Shown: one piece after another, positions 39,431 through 52,400 of the stretch
Position numbering within the stretch: position 1 is the first letter of the stretch
How the letters are laid out: the number at the start of each line of letters is the position of its first letter
NCBI GenBank assembly: GCA_022575985.1
Contig: JAKSXM010000132.1
Span: forward strand, 17,670,001 to 17,734,000
Origin: Anagrus nilaparvatae
Lineage: Eukaryota; Arthropoda; Insecta; Hymenoptera; Mymaridae
Direction of reading: 5' to 3'
Length of the DNA stretch: 64,000 nucleotides
The notes under the pieces: model-generated
The model's input: the letters and a program-made list of their open reading frames with translations, nothing else
The model's database searches: none
What the model was told of the DNA's origin: nothing
Made by a program: the position numbers and the translations under genes

Positions 39431-42400
39431 GAAAACCCGCTGCATTGAGAGCAGACTTTATAGGTTATCTCCGTGTTTTGATTTATGCAAGATTTTGTTT
39501 TGATAATTAAAATCCATTTTAATTCAATTTATTTCCATTTATTATATTTTATACACCAATTTTTGCGCAGGCAAATTTAAGTTGTCTCAAGGATATGTTG
39601 TTATTAATTTGTTTTATAATTATTACCTATGTGTTTTAGATTGGTGAAATAAAGAATAAAGAATAAGAATATAACTTATATAATAAATTCGAATTTTTAA
39701 TTTAAATTCTTATAAATGATATTAATTTTTATATGAAACCTAAGGACGAGCAACTAACTTTTTGGTGAATATTTTAAATTTAATTCTTAAAATTTATACA
39801 TACAAGTATTCTATTTCTCCTACTAGTTAATAACTCATAACGATAAAATTTAAAAATTCTTTTCCCTAATTTCAGAATTTCATTATACAAATAATAGCTT
39901 ATTATAGATTTCAAAAATTTTAGCCATTTCTTTTATTTTCAACTCGTCCATCTTACATTTCTTATGAATGATAAAAATATTTTACAAGGAAAAAATTCAG
40001 AGAATGCATTTTATTATCATAACGGAACCATGAACAGAAAGGTCAAACCGGACGTTCCCAAAAATAAATATTTTTTACGAGCTTTGTAAAGAAGCCATTT
40101 AGAGGATACATTTTAAGATAAAAAGAATACTAAAGAAAAAAAAACGTCAATGAGTACTCCGAGAATGTAGAGAATGTACCGAGGGTCATTTTGGAAAAAT
40201 AATCTTTAAATACTTCCATCCGAGTATACTGACAAGAGAACTTCGTTTTATGTGCGAAATTTGAAGATATTTAATTGTAAGGATTAAAAATTTAAGACAA
40301 AAAGTTTGAAAATATTAAAATATTAGTTTTTTCAGAGTATTATTGTAGAAAATATTTTAACAGTTGGAATTTTCGGATGCAAGTTTTTCAAAGTATTGAA
40401 ATGTAATTAATTTCGAATAATTTTTCACATATGAAAAATTATATTAAAATCTCAGAGAGTTATAAAAAAAAAATACTTGTCAAATAAAGAAAATTACTTT
40501 ATAAACTTCAAAAAAATTGCATGACACTTTAGCTCTATTTTATTACTCCACAAAAATCAACTTTTGCATAACAAAATACTCCTCGATCTTTATATATTTT
40601 TTGGATTTGTTTATTATACCGAAATTAGAAAAAAATTTATGAATGAAAATTTAATTACAATAAATTAAGATTCTTAATTTTATATTTTTACAATAATTAT
40701 AGTGTTAATTAAATGATTGATTTTTTTTGGCCTTATTATGTGAAGATTTTAAGTTAAGTAATTTGCAAAATTTAAAATGTAATCGGTGTTTTTTAATAAA
40801 ATTATAATTTCATACGATTATATGAATACTTTCTTTAAATAAAAGATAATTAAATAATAAATATTTTATATTATTTACTAAAAATAATTCAACTAATTTC
40901 CTTATCAATATTTACTTTGAAAATTTAAAACAAAAATAAAATTATTTAATAAAATAAGCTTATTTATCTACCATCAACAATATTAACAAAGAGAAAATCG
41001 TGTTAATTTTTTTTTATTATTTTTTACACAGTTAAAAAATATTTTAAATATTTAGAACGTATGTCGCACATAGTTATATGTAACAAATAAACAAAAAAAA
41101 AAAAAGAAAAAGAAAAAACAACGACACTATCTAAAAAAAAAGTAAAGGTATAATTATATGGAAGTGTATCTGTATGGAGAGAAAAATAACGTATATTGCA
41201 ACACTAATAATGATTTTTTTTTATTTTTCTACAAAAAAATAAAATAAATTAAAACAAAACATGTTCACATATTATATAGAATAAAACTTGTTTACTCAAA
41301 TTCTTATATTATATAAACTTCAAGCTGTCATAAGTGTAAAATTTTTGTTTTTTTAATTTTAGCAGTTAAAACGTCACTGTAATGTAAACACGGTTGAAAA
41401 GTTAGGAAAAAGTTGCAAAAATCATTTTAAATCACGTAAATAAATCTCTCCAGGGTATATAAAAGTTAATCAAAGTATTTTTGGTTACTAAAAACAATTT
41501 TGAAGGTCTTATCCGTTTTTTTGATGGCAAATTTTAAGTAATTGACGTTATTTGGCCCAATATAGACAAAAATTTTGCATAAAATACTAGAATTATTAAA
41601 AAATATTACTAAGGGAGCTAGATTTTTTTACATCTCTCAGTTTTTCGGGGTCACTGATAAAACGATTCTTAAATCAGATTTTTTTAAATTCTAAATTGCG
41701 AACTCAAAATAAGGGATTTCTATGGGTATAACTATAAGTTTTCTTTGATCTGATCAAAAATCTGATTTTAGAATAATTATTATTGAGCCCGAAAACTTTT
41801 AAATCTACTTTAAGATACTTGAAATAACTTGAATCATACCGATTGCAAGGTTCGAAAATCTCTATTTTATACCGGAAATTTTGAATTTTTGAATTTTTAT
41901 TCTAAAATCGTAATAAATATTTAGCCAGCCTTAAATGTTTTAATTTAACATATAGAAAATGCTAAAATTGGTATGCGATTTTCAAGTAAATACTAAACTT
42001 TCCTGTTTAAAAAAAGCAATTTTTTAAAATTAATTTAAAACTACTTTAAAAGTAAAAAAAAAATAAAAATTAAGAAAAAAATAGACACAAGAAAAATCGT
42101 GACTAAAATATAATATATTAATATGTATAAGAAAATTATTTATATAACAACAATATCGAGAAAAACGAATTACGCCAATGTTAATTAGGTTATGTATGTT
42201 ATGTGCTCCGCTTATGAAATAAAAGAACTTTAAAAAATTATAACAATAATAATAAAACTTCATGAAAAAATCTTATACTCAGAATAAAATCTACCTTTAA
42301 TAATATATAAAAGCCATATTTTTTAAAATTAAATCTATAAATTTTTTAAACAAACCTTTCTAAATGAATATATTATAAACAATACAATAAATAAATAAAC

Positions 42401-42744
42401 ATAACCTATAATAATGTATAATAGCTTCTCTTTTTCAATCCTTTATTATACATTAGTATTTATTTATTGCATTTAACTCCCGCAAGATCTATAACTTATC
42501 CATTTCTCGATTTCCTTTTTTCCGTTTCACTCATTTAAAAGCCGCATTATAATATAATAGGTTTGTAATATTGATATTCTAAAAAAAATGGGTCTTACAC
42601 TGAAAATCTTTTTTTTTTTATTAACAATTGTATAAAGTTGTTTACGTTACTAATTATTTGTTGATTTTAAAGCCAAATTTTGAGAAGCAGAGTCCCAAAA
42701 TAATTTTCAGTTTGACTTAAATAATCATTTGTTTTTACTTTTAC
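39431..42744. other. AT-rich interval; possible small retroelement end at its left
   Basis: A short stretch ending AATAAAGAATAAAGAATAAG (about 39648-39668) resembles the simple-repeat tail of a non-LTR element or SINE. Nothing else is recognised; ORFs are short and A/T-biased. Confidence 0.4.
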
Positions 42745-43098
42745 TTAAGGACATGTTCGCTCGGTAAATCGAACATAACCCCTAAAACTAATTTGAGCAG
42801 TATATTTGTTCAAAAAATGATTTTAACGAAATTTTATGAGAAGAGGCACCTCAATAATAAAAAAATGAATTAATTTGCAAAATTACAAGCTGCAAAATGC
42901 TATATTTTCCAAGAAAGTCACTTTTTTCGTAAATTTATGAAAAAAGCAACTTTTTCGAAAAATAAAGCATTTTGCAGCTTGAGATTTTGTAAGTTAATTC
43001 ATTTTTTTATTATTGAGGTGTCTCTTCTCTTAGCAAATATACTGCTCAAATTAGTTTTAGAGGTTATGTTCGATTTACCGAGTCGAACCTGCCGTTAA
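42745..43098. repeat. Foldback transposon with TTAA target duplication (element 42749-43094)
   Basis: The element is 346 bp and lies between TTAA copies (42745-42748 and 43095-43098). Its long arms are inverted: CTCGGTAAATCGAACATAACC on the left matches GGTTATGTTCGATTTACCGAG on the right, and similarity continues through CTAATTTGAGCAGTATATTTG and into GCTGCAAAATGC near the centre. TTAA duplications are typical of piggyBac-type and Kolobok-type DNA transposons. No coding capacity. Confidence 0.75.
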
Positions 43099-45424
43099 AT
43101 TCAAAAAAATTTTCAAAATAAATATAATCAATTAGTCGTGAACCTAATTTCGGGTTACAGGATTCTAAAATTTGGGTCTACAAGCCCCGAAAACCGTAGT
43201 GAAGCAAGCTAAAGATTTGAAGCTTCGTCGTACTATCCAAGTAATGAGAAAACGAAAAAGATTTTCAGTGTATATAGTTTTTGCAATTGCAATACTCCCT
43301 TTCAACCTTATTTTTTTTATTATATATACATTTGCCATGATCTTTCGAATATAATATTGTGAGAGTATTTATATCTGAACTGTACCATATTATTTTGACC
43401 TCAAGTTTTTACTTAAAAAAATATACATGTGATGACGTTTTCACTTTCTATAAGCCTTCATCTAATGCTTTATATTTATCAAAGAAACACATCGATTGCT
43501 GTAATTCACATCGACAGATCATATATTACTTTATATATATAATTTTGCAAGGATTATCAAATTTCGGGTTTATTAGCAAAAATATATAAGATTATAGAAA
43601 TTCTTATAAATATAAATAATAATATATACTTCAATCATAAATTGTTTATCGTATTAAATTGAAAATTTGCGTATGAAAAGTAAATTTTTTTTTTTTTTAA
43701 TTCTATCCTGCCATAATTTCTCATATGGAAAAAGCAAAATTTCTCACGCTTGGTGTAATCTCTATGCATTCAACTTTATTACATATGGATTATTTCATAT
43801 CGATCACGTATTTTTCGGAGACTGCATGGTTGGCAAAGATTTATTTTCTTGGCGATGAAAAACTGTAATACAATCCCCGGCCAGAATAATAAAGTAAGGT
43901 TCGAATTTTACACTGAGAAAAAAATCCGCTTGCGGAAAGTTAAATTCCGCTTATGATTGGGTGAACCAAGTGGGAAATATCCGCATAATGTTAAATTAAA
44001 GGATAAGACCTGGCATTATGTAGATACCGCAGTCCAAATCGTTTGTAACGCAGGTTTAATAATTTGTTACGTTAAATAGCATAGTTTATCTTTTAGGAAC
44101 CAAAATTTTTTGTTGAAAAAATTTCTTAAAATTTTCTGTCAATACCAGAGTTATTTTCTATGTTGGTTACTTTTCTACCAAAAAGTGTCTATTATTTTTA
44201 GAGAAATTTAAATCAATTTTTCGGTTATCTAGGTAAATTTCTAATGTATTGATTTAATATATTTGCAAATCAGTTGTCATGATATTATCCATATACATAA
44301 ATAAAAAGTTGTTTATATATACCTATACCATTCACTGTTATAATAACATTTATACTATACACCTACATTTATAAGAATTTCTTTAAAGAAAAATCTCACT
44401 CTCGTTTGGTATATATATGTTATTATATATTATTAAAGAGCAAGTTTTAAAAAATTTTATTTCATGCTATCCAGTTTAATATTAACCGATACACATTAAA
44501 CCTTTGGCACGCTTTTCTATTTTTTATTTTTTTTTTTTTTTGGTTTTATCAACGAAGCGAATCAGTGAACATTATAATATAGCCACGCGCATTGATTTCA
44601 ATGGCATTAATATCCAAACTGCGGTAAAATATATCTAAATATATTTTTAATGTAAATTATATAAACATGATTATCATTATTGTATTATACAATATAATCA
44701 TCAGCATGATAATAATATTCAATTTTTTTTTAAAATTATATTAAATAACTTAAATAAAACAAATAAATGATAAATTTTAAATTTAGATTATGTGATCAAA
44801 AATGACACAAGTTTTTGCTCACGTAATTTGTAAATAAAATACCAAAAATGTTTTATATAATAGAAAGTCATTATGAATAAATGAAGTGAAGATTTAAAAT
44901 TAAACTATATATGAATTTAATAAACTTTTACCTCAAGATTTTATTTCATATTGCAAACACTACTTGGGGTTAGACATATATTTCGGGATCTTTTCATACC
45001 TTCACTGTCCATTTTAAACCCCATAAGGCTCAACTTTCTCATAAGAAAATTTTTTTAGTCCTAGAATACACTTCTAGTAAAATATTAGCCCTTAAATTTA
45101 TTTTGTGCCTTAGTAGAACGTGTACCAAGCTGTCCAAGTGCTGATTAATATATTTCTTGCGTATTGATATTTTTTTTCTTAATACAGTTTTCATTTTTCG
45201 ACATATAGCTGTTTTAAAAAAGGGAAAAACTATATTATACGGTACTTTAACAAAGTGACTTAGTGCGATTATAAAAAGGATTTGTTTAAAATTACTGGAA
45301 CTGTAACTATATACTAAGACGAATTACTTGAAGAAAAAAAATTATTAGCCAGTGCCCAAAAAACTAACTTTGTTAGATAACATTATCCCATGGAAAAAAA
45401 CCTTACATACTTCACTCAGACTAA
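43099..45424. other. AT-rich intergenic DNA with a diverged repeat
   Basis: No gene is recognised. A block at about 43910-43990 (ACTGAGAAAAAAATCCGC...ATTCCGCTTATG...ATCCGCATAATG) resembles the sequence flanking the mariner-type MITE at 46631-47381, so both belong to another dispersed repeat. A 60-codon ORF at 43172 has one hydrophobic segment but no other support. Confidence 0.45.
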
Positions 45425-45530
45425 TTACGCGACCCATGTCAGAAAATAAAAATGACCAAAATCACAAGTTAAGTTTGATGGTCAACTGCGATTTAGCGCT
45501 TTCTATTTTTATGACCAAAGACTGAATGAA
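45425..45530. repeat. Dispersed palindromic repeat (copy d)
   Basis: GCGACCCATGTCAGAAAATAAAAATGACCAAAATCACAAGTTAA... followed by GGTCAACTGCGATT is a diverged copy of the family at 23865-24025 and 30575-30950. Confidence 0.5.
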
Positions 45531-46181
45531 TTTTTTCTTTTTAGTGGCAAGCAATAAATTTTTTATCTAAAAACTTGAGTTGTTACTCTGAAAAATAAAC
45601 AGAAAATAAATGAGAAGTTCTAAAAATAAAAAAATAATTTTCTTGAAGTTTAACAAATTTTTTTTTAATAAAAAAATGTCTGAAATTTAAAAAGAGTGAA
45701 ACTAGTGATAATAATGAAAATTGTCATTCAAACGAAAAATGTAAATCACATAAAGATAAATTTACAATTTAAAATCGTAGTAAAATATTGGTATATTAAT
45801 ATATTATTTATAAAAGTTTATAGCATTAAGGAATCTTTTAGTAATGCTGTGTCAAAATCAGTCGAGTAGTCAACCTTGCAAATAAATTCTAAAAAAAAAC
45901 TAACGCAATATTATTTTTTTATATAAATATATTTATATGCCATTTATATGATATTACTCTAATTTCGTAATAATGTTTTTAAAAAAAAAATAAATTTAAT
46001 TTTTTTAAATAATTTTTTTTTTCTTTTTTTTTTCAATTAAATTGTAAATTATTTTTCTTAGTAAAATTATAAAGTGGAACAAAACTTTTTAATATCATAC
46101 CTAGAATAAATAAAGGAACAAGGAATAAAAAATGAGTAAAGGAAATATTACAATGACTTTTCCTATATTTAAAAATACATG
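45531..46181. other. AT-rich intergenic DNA
   Basis: Nothing recognised. Confidence 0.5.
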
Positions 46182-46201
46182 CACACACACACACACACAC
46201 A
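46182..46201. repeat. (CA)10 microsatellite
   Basis: Ten uninterrupted CA dinucleotides. Confidence 0.95.
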
Positions 46202-46630
46202 TTTATAATATTGGTGTAATTACTGTATAAAAATATCCTTTACAATATTCAATAAATTATAAGACAAATAAAATAATCCAGACGAAGTTGCTTTTCATTA
46301 CCACTCATTTTTTGTAGTTTTTTCCGAATTTTTTGTATCAGTCGAGTATAGTTTTAAAAGCCCTTTTTGAAACATGCATCTTGCATATAGAAGAAATCAA
46401 AATAAGCATATTAAGGAGATCAAAATATTACTTCACAAATTCGACATTTTTAGAAACCTTTTTGATCTGAAAAACTTGCAAGACACAAATATATATTTAT
46501 TCGGGGTCTGATGTCTGAAAAATACGTAAATGCTCAAAAAAATTTTATGGTTGAATAATTTATGTAAAAAAATAATTATATTATGATTAGGAAAATTATT
46601 TCTTCTTGAATCCGCATAGGAAATTTCCCG

Positions 46631-47381
46631 TACACTCAGCGACTTTTTGTATTGTGGCAGCACCAGTGTTAGTATTTACAATATACCCGGTATTATATAG
46701 AAACAAAGTTGGTCGTGTGACGCTACCAAATCGGTGAATTACGTGAAATCAGCTGTAGCGATTTTCAAAGTTTATTTTTTATACTTAAAATAACATGTTT
46801 TTTTTATGATAAAAAATGATTTTATTAACGTTATAATTTTGTTTGTATATTAATTGTTTTTAATATTTTAGGTAAAATAATATTTTTACACGCTTTTATT
46901 AGTATATTAGATATGCAAAACTAATATACTAAAAATATTCATATATTTTGATCGAAAAATATGAAGATAAGGATTGATGAAAAGGACAAAAATCCTTTGC
47001 AGATGATAAAATATTTATGTTTTTAAATATTTAAATATGAAAATAATACAATATTAATGTTGCAGAATAATAATATTACGATAATAATATCTGCGATCCT
47101 AACCTAGAATATTTTAAAATACATGTTTATTTTTTCAAAACTTATAATACCGACTATAATTTAATTAATAATATTTCTCATGCGTATTTTTTAAGAAAAT
47201 TGTTTTTTTTACAAAACAATGAACTATTTATCAATAATTATAATGTAACGATAATGAGACAACCGGTTTTTAACTTCTTTACTCAAAAAGTAATAGTTGG
47301 CACTCTCACGATACCAACTATTGACTTACGACAATACAAGCGCTATTGGTGCTGCCACCATACCAAAAGTCGCTGAGTGTA
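46631..47381. repeat. Tc1/mariner-type MITE (747 bp) with TA target duplication
   Basis: Terminal inverted repeats of about 33 bp are seen: CACTCAGCGACTTTTTGTAT...GTGGCAGCACCA at the left against the inverted GTGCTGCCACCATACCAAAAGTCGCTGAGTG at the right. TA flanks both ends (46631-46632 and 47380-47381). The interior is A/T-rich and non-coding. It sits inside an older CCGC-rich dispersed repeat. Confidence 0.8.
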
Positions 47382-48035
47382 GCCAGTAAAAATATTCCGC
47401 TAGCCGAAATGCGGATATACCCGTTAGCGGCAAATGGAAATTTAGTGTACTTTAAGAAAAAAATACTTTAACAGCGATTTTAAAACCCGACCTACATTTC
47501 ATATACAATACCTTTGAAAATATTCATATAATATACTGGAAAACCTGGTAATTTTTCAAAAACAAAAATCAAAAATTTCATAATAAATAGTACCAAAAGT
47601 GCCAACATTCAACAAATCAGTAAAAAAAAACTTGTGGATTGCGTCTGGATTAATAAATTCATCAATCATATAAATTGTAAACGTTCGTATAAGTTCAGCC
47701 AACCATTAAAAAATAAAATATTAATTTAAATTCTTTATTATAATTAATAATATTTTATTTATTTACATGCGTTAAAAAAAAAACAACAAAAAAGTATTTA
47801 ATTATAATACACGTAATGATTTATTGATTAGTAATATTTAATCAATCATTATTATGTTATTTTAAATTATACTTTGATAAGTTTTTACTTATAAGATACA
47901 CAGATATATATAATTAAAAAAGAAAAAAAAATTATATAATAAATATATAAACATTCATATAGCTCGATATGTGTAATTATACTATATGCGTGGTTATACT
48001 TACATATATTTTGATATTTTTCTTATTTATAACGC
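47382..48035. other. AT-rich intergenic DNA
   Basis: Apart from the repeat flanking the MITE (to about 47450), nothing is recognised. Confidence 0.5.
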
Positions 48036-48412
48036 AGGTACCTATTAAGGTACTCGTACCAGTACATGAACGGTTAAGGATTTTTGTTTTTTTAAATTAA
48101 AACATTTAATAAATAATCTTATGTATGGTAAAGTTTTGTTTTTAATGGTTATTTTTTTGAACCCTTACTAATACATCAACACAAAAATTTTACCCTAATT
48201 AGTATTTTATTCTGTGAAAATTTTCAATTCTTTAATTCTCAGCGACTTCAAAAGATAATCGTTTGAATTTTTTTTTTAATTAAGCAGAAATCCTTAAGCT
48301 ACATATTTATCCATTTTTTTAATTCAAAATTAACAAATAATATGAAAAAAAATCAAATCCTGAACGATCGTTCATGTACTGGTAGTACTTTATAAAGTAC
48401 TATAAAATTTCA
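48036..48412. repeat. Foldback element, about 370 bp
   Basis: GTACCAGTACATGAACGGTT on the left is matched, inverted, by GATCGTTCATGTACTGGTAG on the right. Weaker matching continues inward for about 60 bp (GGATTTTTGTTTTTTTAAATT and its counterpart). Confidence 0.6.
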
Positions 48413-48539
48413 GGAAAATATAATTATTGATTCTCTTATAATTAAATTTTATTAAATGAAAAACTTCTTTGGATAATATAAAAATTTGTGTTGGATATAT
48501 TCTATATATTATAGTTATAAACGCCGCCACCACCGCCGC

Positions 48540-48910
48540 TTTAGACCTTTAGGCCAAAGTGGACCTTTTTGGCCAAAATGGTTAATTTGGCTTAAGTAAT
48601 CGCTGTTGCATAAGATATCTTACCGAAAATGGTCTTTTTGGGCCAAAGTGGACCTTTTGGCCTAAACAATCACTATTTCATAAGACCTTTTACTCAAAAT
48701 GTTCTTTTTGGGCCAAGCTGGACCTTTTGGCCTAAGCCATTGCTGTTGTATAAAACCTCATATCCACAGTGGTCTTTTTGGGACAAAGTAGTTCTTTTGG
48801 CACCAACATCCACTATTGCATAAGACCTCTTAACCAAAATAGTCCTTTTAGGTTAAACAGGTCTTTTTGGCCCAAGCAATCGCTGCTTACCCAAAATGGT
48901 TTTTTCTTTC
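48540..48910. repeat. Tandem repeat, period about 80-90 bp, four or more units
   Basis: The repeated core is AAAATGGTCTTTTTGGGCCAAAGTGGACCTTTTGGCCTAA...CAATC.CT.TT.CATAAGACCT. Two overlapping short plus-strand ORFs over it (48629-48823, 48769-49023) encode only the repeat and are not regarded as genes. The unit has an internal half-repeat (CTTTTTGGGCCAAA / CCTTTTGGCCTAA). Confidence 0.75.
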
Positions 48911-49443
48911 GCATGAGACCTAGGCCAATCCTCGCAAAACGTCAATTATACGGTAGCAATCTTATTCAAAACAATATTGAACTCATCATTTTTGAGCACC
49001 GGAATGAAAACACACAGAACTGAACACGCATTATTTTTTAACAATAATTTTTATTTAAAAAAATTAATATTTACATATCTTGGGCAAAAAAAGCCTATTT
49101 TCTGCCCTAGAGAGACAGCTTTTTTGCCCATTATATGTAAAAATATGTTATACACAATAAACTATGTTATTGAGGAAAATATATGGCCTATATCTCGCGC
49201 AGCCATTTTTTAATCATTTTGACACCGTTTTTTTCAATTGGTTTTGCGGTTCTTGAATCATTATGGTACAGTCAGAAAGACACAAACACAATAAATCCAT
49301 AGTTTCAGGTAAAATAAAAAATAAAATAATAAAAATAACACTTATTTAAACTTTTATTCAATATTAAAAATCAACAATTTTATTATTTTTTTATTTAAAT
49401 CAGAAGTTACCTAAGTTTTAAAAAACACAATTTTATAATTTTC
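48911..49443. other. Intergenic DNA downstream of F-box copy A
   Basis: No gene is seen. From about 49310 onward the sequence matches the region 3' of F-box copy B (from about 60840), marking the left edge of the duplicated segment. Confidence 0.5.
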
Positions 49444-52400
49444 TTAATCGTGAGTTAAAATTAAGTAGGCAACATGATTTGAGTATTCAAAAGGCGTAAA
49501 ATCTAAAACAAAAAAAATGTAAGTATATTTTTTGTATTTTTTCCCGCGCAAGAAAACACCATCGTAAAAATTTTTAAAAATATTACAAAACGAACTTCGT
49601 CAAAACGTTTGTATTAAAGTTGGTAAAAATATAATTAGAATATTCAAAAGAAACTATAGTAAAAAAATAAGAGGATCGTAAAAATATTTTTTTTTAATCG
49701 TACCCGGGTAAAAATTAACCGTCGAAAGAGTATGTTAAGAGTATACCCGTACAATGATCGAGGCTCGAAAAATTTTTAAGAATTTCGCTCGAAAAAGTAT
49801 CTTTTTAATATTCCCTGGAACAAATAGTCAAAGTTACGATGATAGTTTACATATAAAAATCATATTTTTTCTTGCTTCAAAAAGTAATAATTCTTATATA
49901 TTTTCCCTTGATTAATTTTATTTATTCATAGCTTGACGTAAAAAAAGTGCTTAAAAATATCTAAATTCATTTAGTGTTTTTACTGACTTTGTTTTCGAAG
50001 TATTAAGAAGTTTAAAATAATACGAAAATATTAGATTTCATCTATGAAAGATTGGAGAAAGAATACGCTAACATACTATGAAAAATTTAGTCCAGAATTT
50101 TTTACTTGTTAATATATCTAAGAGATATTTATTCAATCTTCGTATTGGAGGATATTTGTTTTTGAGAGCACCGAAAACATAGTAAATCTGATATAAATAC
50201 ATCTGATAAAATAAAAATTCCGATATTTTTAAATATGTTTATATTAACTTTACGACGCTTGCATTTTAATATCATTAGAATATTCTTTCGGACATGAAAT
50301 GGAATTTTGTGCGGAGTAAACTCGAATGGGAGTATTTAAAGAGTATTTTTTCATCTCGGTTTTTAAAAAAATCTCCGTAGACCTTCGTAAATTCTCACCC
50401 GGGTACAAAAAAGATGCGTAAAAATGTCTTTTTTATTGTTAAAAATATTGACTTAAGAGGGGATCGGAGTTTGGCGTAACTGACGCGTCACAAGTACAGT
50501 TTTTTGTATTAATAAAAAAATTGGATAATTATTTTTAAAAAAACGCTTCGTACCGAGCTGTAACATACGATTACCTAAAATTTGAGGCAAAAAAAAATTT
50601 ATTTTATAAAAAACTGAAAGCTCAACATGGGTTATAATTGCTAACCCATGTTGAGCCTTCAGTTTTTTATTAAGTAAATTTTTTTTTTGCCTCAAATTTT
50701 AGGTAATCGTATGTTACAGCTCGGTACGAAGCGTTTTTTTTAAAAATAATTATCCAATTTTTTTATTAATACAAAAAACTGTACTTGTGACGCGTCAGTT
50801 ACGCCAAACTCCGATCCCCTCTTAAATATCTTTTAAATTTTTTAAAACGTTTGTTTAAATAGTTTTTAAATCGTTAAAGAACTCGTAAGAATGTTTTTTT
50901 TATCCTAAAAAACGCGAAAAAAAAATATTTTTTTAATCACCAAAAACGCTTGTTTCAATATTTTTTTAATCACCAAAAACACTTGTTTCAATATTTTTTT
51001 AATCATTAAAAACATGCGTAAAAATGTTTTTTCGATCCTTAAATGTGTAAAAATATTTTTCAAACCATTTAAAACGTACGTTTAAATATTTTTTTAATAC
51101 TCAAAAAAGTAAAAAAAATAATAATATTAGCAAAAAATGACATTTAAAATTAAAAATTTCGCATAACGGGAAAGTATTTGAGTGCCAAGATTTTTCTGAA
51201 AATTAAATATAAACTTTGAAATTAATAAAAGCGCTCAGTTTAAAATTTATTACAACAAAAATTTATTTTAGATTATTCCTCGATTGCCGTATTTAACTAA
51301 ATATAAAAAAAATTTTTTATGAACGTATAAAAGTATTTAAAAAATATTTTAAAAAACATTTAAGAAACATTTTTACGCAAATCAATAGATTGACAAGATT
51401 CACATCCTTCATTGTAACCACATCATTAGGCATCAAAAAGTTCCCAAAAAAATTTCCCAAAGAAATTTTCACGAAAACTGAATGCCAAAAACAGAAAATT
51501 TGAATTGGAAAATTATAATAAAATCATTTTCACGACCGCATTTACATTGCTAATTCTTATACAAAAATCAAATAATTTTGATATTTTAAAGGTACATAAA
51601 AAACATTTTAAAAAAATTTTTACGCACGTCAGCTTTTTATCGAAACCACTTCATTAGGTACCATAATTTTTACGAAAACTGAATTCCAAAAAAAGGAAAT
51701 AAGAAGTGAAAAATTATGAAAAAAATAATTTTTACGTTACCGAATTTTACATTTAATTCAACTAACTCTTTATACTAGAAATTAAAGTTTAAAACATTTT
51801 ATATTTACAAAAATACAATATGCGAAAACTTATCTAATAAATATTTTAATCATGGTAGTTTTTTCGTTAACTTTGGAGAAAAAAAAAATAACTTTTTTTA
51901 TTTGTTACAAGAATTTTATAATGTTTTTTAGATATTTTTACTACTGCGGTGATTTTTTTTCATAAACTATTTGGGCGAAAAAATAATTTATTAACATTTT
52001 TACGATCTTTGTATAATAGAGGATTATAGTTTTTTTGAGCATTGAAAACCCAAAAAACGTGGCTAACAAAGCATGTGAAAAATTCAATTTCTAGCTAATT
52101 TTAACATTTAATAAATATTTTTTCAAACTTAGTACATATAATTTTTAATTATTTTTTCATACTCTATTACGAAAAAAAGTACGATAGTTGCTCGTAAAAA
52201 AACATTTTAGAAAATTTTTACGATGGTTTTTTCGAACTTTAAAATCTAAAAGACTCGCAATTCTTGCTCTGGATAAATTTAAAATTAATTTTAAATACGC
52301 AAATACTTTTTAATACTTACTTAAACTATCAAAATTTACTGAATATACTGGATGTTTTGAATTAACCAAGGTATAAAGACTGACAAATTGTATATTTTGA

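Larger units (their letters stand above)
49543..52270. mobile_element. 2.7-kb insertion in last intron of F-box A, with short inverted ends
   Basis: Alignment with the 94-nt intron of copy B shows that about 2.72 kb was gained between roughly 49543 and 52270. Near the left end the sequence GCGCAAGA...ACCATCGTAAAAATTTTT is matched, inverted, near the right end by AAAATTTTTACGATGG...TCTTGCTC, which suggests diverged terminal inverted repeats. The interior carries many short variants of CGTAAAAATATTTTT and no coding region. A 373-bp palindromic transposon is nested inside. Confidence 0.6.

Noticed and set aside
43172..43354. 60-codon ORF with one hydrophobic segment
   Set aside because: Could be a small membrane protein, but it lies in repeat-rich DNA and has no further support.
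48629..49023. Two overlapping plus-strand ORFs rich in Phe, Trp and Gly
   Set aside because: They encode only the tandem repeat units.
50453..50695. 80-codon minus-strand ORF
   Set aside because: It is read through one arm of the TTAA palindrome; the other arm mirrors it.
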